Shown here piece after piece: positions 62,901 through 64,000 of a stretch of DNA of 64,000 nt (the stretch's first letter is position 1; each line of letters starts with the position of its first letter). The translations under genes were made by a program, and so were the position numbers. Below the pieces are notes generated by a model, which had not been told where the DNA came from, ran no database searches, and saw only the letters and a program-made list of their open reading frames with translations. The DNA is from Rhodanobacter sp. Lineage in GTDB: Bacteria; Pseudomonadota; Gammaproteobacteria; Xanthomonadales; Rhodanobacteraceae. The stretch is from NCBI GenBank assembly GCA_004298015.1, contig SCSE01000085.1, forward strand, positions 1-64,000. The letters are read 5' to 3'.

Positions 62901-63446
62901 ATCGATGCTGCGGGTACCAAACAGGATGGCGAATAACGCAAGCAGGATCGCACACCACAGCGCGCTATCGATCCCGCCGCCGGTGCGTGCCATATGACTC
63001 GCGCCGTCCAGCACGCTAAACGACATCGCAACCGCCTTGAACTGCAGCGCAATATAGGGCACCACGGCCATCACCGCGATCAGTGCGACGAGCGCGGCAA
63101 GTCCGTGGGATTTTCCAAAACGGGCGCCGATGAAGTCGGCGATCGAAGTGATGCTGCGCTGCTGCACCACCCGCACCAGTCGCCGCAGCATGCCGAAGCC
63201 GAAGATGAAGAACAGGATCGGGCCCAGATAGATGGGCAGGTATGCCATACCGTCCCGGGCCGCCGTGCCCACCGCACCGTAGAAGGTCCACGAAGAGCAA
63301 TACACCGCGATCGCGAGGCTGTAGATGATCGGGCGCAGTTTCGGTTGCCGCGGGTACAGCGGTCGCCGGTCTCCGGAATAGGCGACCACGAACAGCAAGC
63401 CCACGTAGAGCAGCGATGCCAGCAGCAACAACCAGCCGTTGATCAA
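59985..63446 (-). CDS. crbS: CrbS-like hybrid histidine kinase with SLC5 transporter domain
   Basis: Large sensor (about 1153 residues) built as an N-terminal sodium/solute-symporter-like domain of about 13 helices (INGWLLLLASLLYVGLLFVVAYSGDRR; GAVGTAARDGMAYLPIYLGPILFF), a PAS segment (ENVTQGISVVDARMYLVAWNRRYLELF), and a kinase with H-box LAAASHDLLQPLNAARL. The ATP site is NFLSNALRYTRQGGVLLG and GLGLGLSICDRLAGIL. A C-terminal receiver has its Asp in IDVLLVDYHLADDVDG. The start is taken as the TTG at 63446, which has GGGAGCGAG upstream and gives the usual first helix; the ATG at 63548 overlaps the divergent gene. It is convergent with crbR. Confidence 0.88.
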   Translation of the reverse strand: MINGWLLLLASLLYVGLLFVVAYSGDRRPLYPRQPKLRPIIYSLAIAVYCSSWTFYGAVGTAARDGMAYLPIYLGPILFFIFGFGMLRRLVRVVQQRSITSIADFIGARFGKSHGLAALVALIAVMAVVPYIALQFKAVAMSFSVLDGASHMARTGGGIDSALWCAILLALFAILFGTRSIDATEHHHGLVMAMALESLVKLAAFVALAVYALWHGPGLATTMQLPVKDLNQGLAPGFIAQTLLAFCAMFCLPRQFQIGAVECEDAGDLSRARWLVPLYLLIIVLAVLPIVAAGAHMPLVRDDNADVWVLTLPLAHGDRGMALVAFIGGLSAATGMVVVASVALSTMISNDLVMPALLRIRYLRLEQRSDLSQLVLRVRRVAILLLAAMAYVYYRLAADAENLAATGLLAFAAVAQFAPALIAALYWRGASRVGVAIGLLAGFTVWGYTMLVPAMIPTATWLQTGPFGWDWLRPQALFHLSGWHPVMHTTFWSLLVNIGCLVFFSLRFRPSLEDRLHAALFVDAYPAIREGAGDWRGRVRVADLRTLTERIVGERGSDRAFAEYAEHRGQALNPSAVADKALIQQTERLLASAVGAANARRILIGAFSGSGLDIAESMALMDEASQELRFNRELLATTLENVTQGISVVDARMYLVAWNRRYLELFDYPEGMVYVGVPVADLIRRNAELGECGPGEVDGHVAKRIDYMRAGSSHLFQRILPDGTVIEMRGRALPTGGYVTTYTDVTAYKHAEQALIEANETLEQRVELRTAELSEALVATAHARRSAEAANVSKTRFLAAASHDLLQPLNAARLFTSALRQHPGLDQEASALAERIDASFSAAEDLLDALLDTSRLDAGSYKPEVGGMALAELFDSLKAQFAVVAEQRGLRLRVVPTRLAVRSDPQLLRRIVQNFLSNALRYTRQGGVLLGARRAGGEVRIEVWDSGPGIAPEQRARIFGEFQRLNHPSPWGEKGLGLGLSICDRLAGILDHRLDLSSRIDRGSCFSITVPPHAPVPIRRQHEVKGGDPGRQLPLTVLCLDNDVTILEGMRALLGRWGVDCRLAVDMAAARDELASRRIDVLLVDYHLADDVDGIEVLQRLRGEFPALPPAVMITADGSSELKQRARALGYPLLHKPVRPAALRSLLTALLRS

Positions 63447-63550
63447 GTTCTCGCTCCCGTAAAGGTCGACCGATGCCCCCGTGGACGGGAGCAGGTCTTG
63501 CCGTGCCCCGCGCGCTTGTGCCGATGCCCGACGAACGGCACCATGCACCG

Positions 63551-64000
63551 ATGCACGTCACCGCCGTTCAAATCTCCGACAACCTAGCAGAGCATCTGCA
63601 CGATGACGAGATTCACGTGTGGCACGTGCCTTATCGGCGCGCGGAACAACGGCAGCTACTGCGCAAGGTGCTGGCAGGCTATCTGGCCATCGATGTCGCC
63701 GATGTCCTGCTGGTCGAGGGCCCCCACGGGCGTCCTGCGCTTGCCGAAGCCCACGATTCGAGATTGGGCTTCAACTGGTCCCACTGCGCCGGCGATGCCC
63801 TGATTGCCCTCGGCCGTCAGGTCTGCCCCGGCGTCGACCTGGAACATCTCCGCGACCGGCCACGATTGCTGGACATCGCGGAAAGGTTTTTCACGCCCGC
63901 CGAGACCGCGGCACTGAGGGTGCTACCTGAGGCGGCCCGCGCAAGCGCCTTTCTCGCGCTGTGGACGGCGAAAGAGGCGATTCTCAAGGCTACCGGTCGC
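63551..64000 (+). CDS. 4'-phosphopantetheinyl transferase (Sfp type), partial
   Basis: The frame from the ATG at 63551 stays open to the window edge (150 codons): MHVTAVQISDNLAEHLHDDEIHVWHVPYRRAEQRQLLRKVLAGYLAIDVADVLLVEGPHGRPALAE. It has the Sfp motifs FNWSHCAGDALIALG (motif 1), CPGVDLEHL (GVDxE metal-binding motif) and FLALWTAKEAILKATGR (WxxKEA). These enzymes transfer the phosphopantetheine arm of CoA to carrier proteins of fatty acid, polyketide or peptide synthases. It is divergent from crbS; no carrier-protein synthase genes are in the window. The C-terminus is missing because the window ends. Confidence 0.9.
   Translation, partial: MHVTAVQISDNLAEHLHDDEIHVWHVPYRRAEQRQLLRKVLAGYLAIDVADVLLVEGPHGRPALAEAHDSRLGFNWSHCAGDALIALGRQVCPGVDLEHLRDRPRLLDIAERFFTPAETAALRVLPEAARASAFLALWTAKEAILKATGR

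Overview
The window is a high-GC chromosomal segment from a gammaproteobacterium, most likely of the Rhodanobacteraceae/Xanthomonadaceae group (Rhodanobacter- or Dyella-like). This is inferred from the dense high-GC coding, a PII-type nitrogen cluster preceded by a TorF-like porin, a CrbS/CrbR-type acetate sensor beside acs, the HslV N-terminus [10 protein letters not shown], the lptM-dapF-DUF484-xerC order leading into hslVU, and abundant non-coding dispersed repeats. I see no rRNA, tRNA or CRISPR array.

Layout. 1-1278 holds two decayed minus-strand genes (a solute-binding protein and a DsrE-like protein). 1585-6397 is a MarR-controlled EmrAB-type tripartite efflux operon. 6884-9783 encodes a pair of M16 peptidases, followed by a DUF2239 gene and an MFS exporter. 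12379-17277 is an accessory stretch: an IS3-family element with a broken orfA, a divergent MFS/LysR pair, and two inverted copies of a long intergenic repeat. 17278-20469 is an RND efflux pump. 20774-27587 is the nitrogen regulon: ntrC, ntrB, glnA (sigma54 promoter, NtrC boxes), amtB, glnK and a porin. 28244-34604 carries uppP and a run of small envelope and stress proteins. 34699-40222 is housekeeping: lptM, dapF, DUF484, xerC, then hslVU behind a sigma32-type promoter. poxB and rbsK follow.

43450-45738 is a lower-GC three-gene cassette between the convergent genes rbsK and mnmE: a TIGR04255-like protein, an HTH protein and an unknown protein with an SHDCD motif. It is the best candidate for an undescribed system. 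After mnmE and a ClC channel comes a Xre/RES toxin-antitoxin pair with a perfect operator palindrome, then a DUF885 peptidase, fructose-1,6-bisphosphatase, an S9 peptidase and a GlsB-like protein. The right end is an acetate-switch locus: satP-like transporter, acs, crbR-like response regulator and crbS-like SLC5 hybrid kinase. A phosphopantetheinyl transferase gene runs off the end.

At larger scale, three families of dispersed intergenic repeats are visible. One is unusual because three of its four recognisable copies begin exactly at the TGA stop codon of the preceding gene, and one full copy has been split by a second repeat module.
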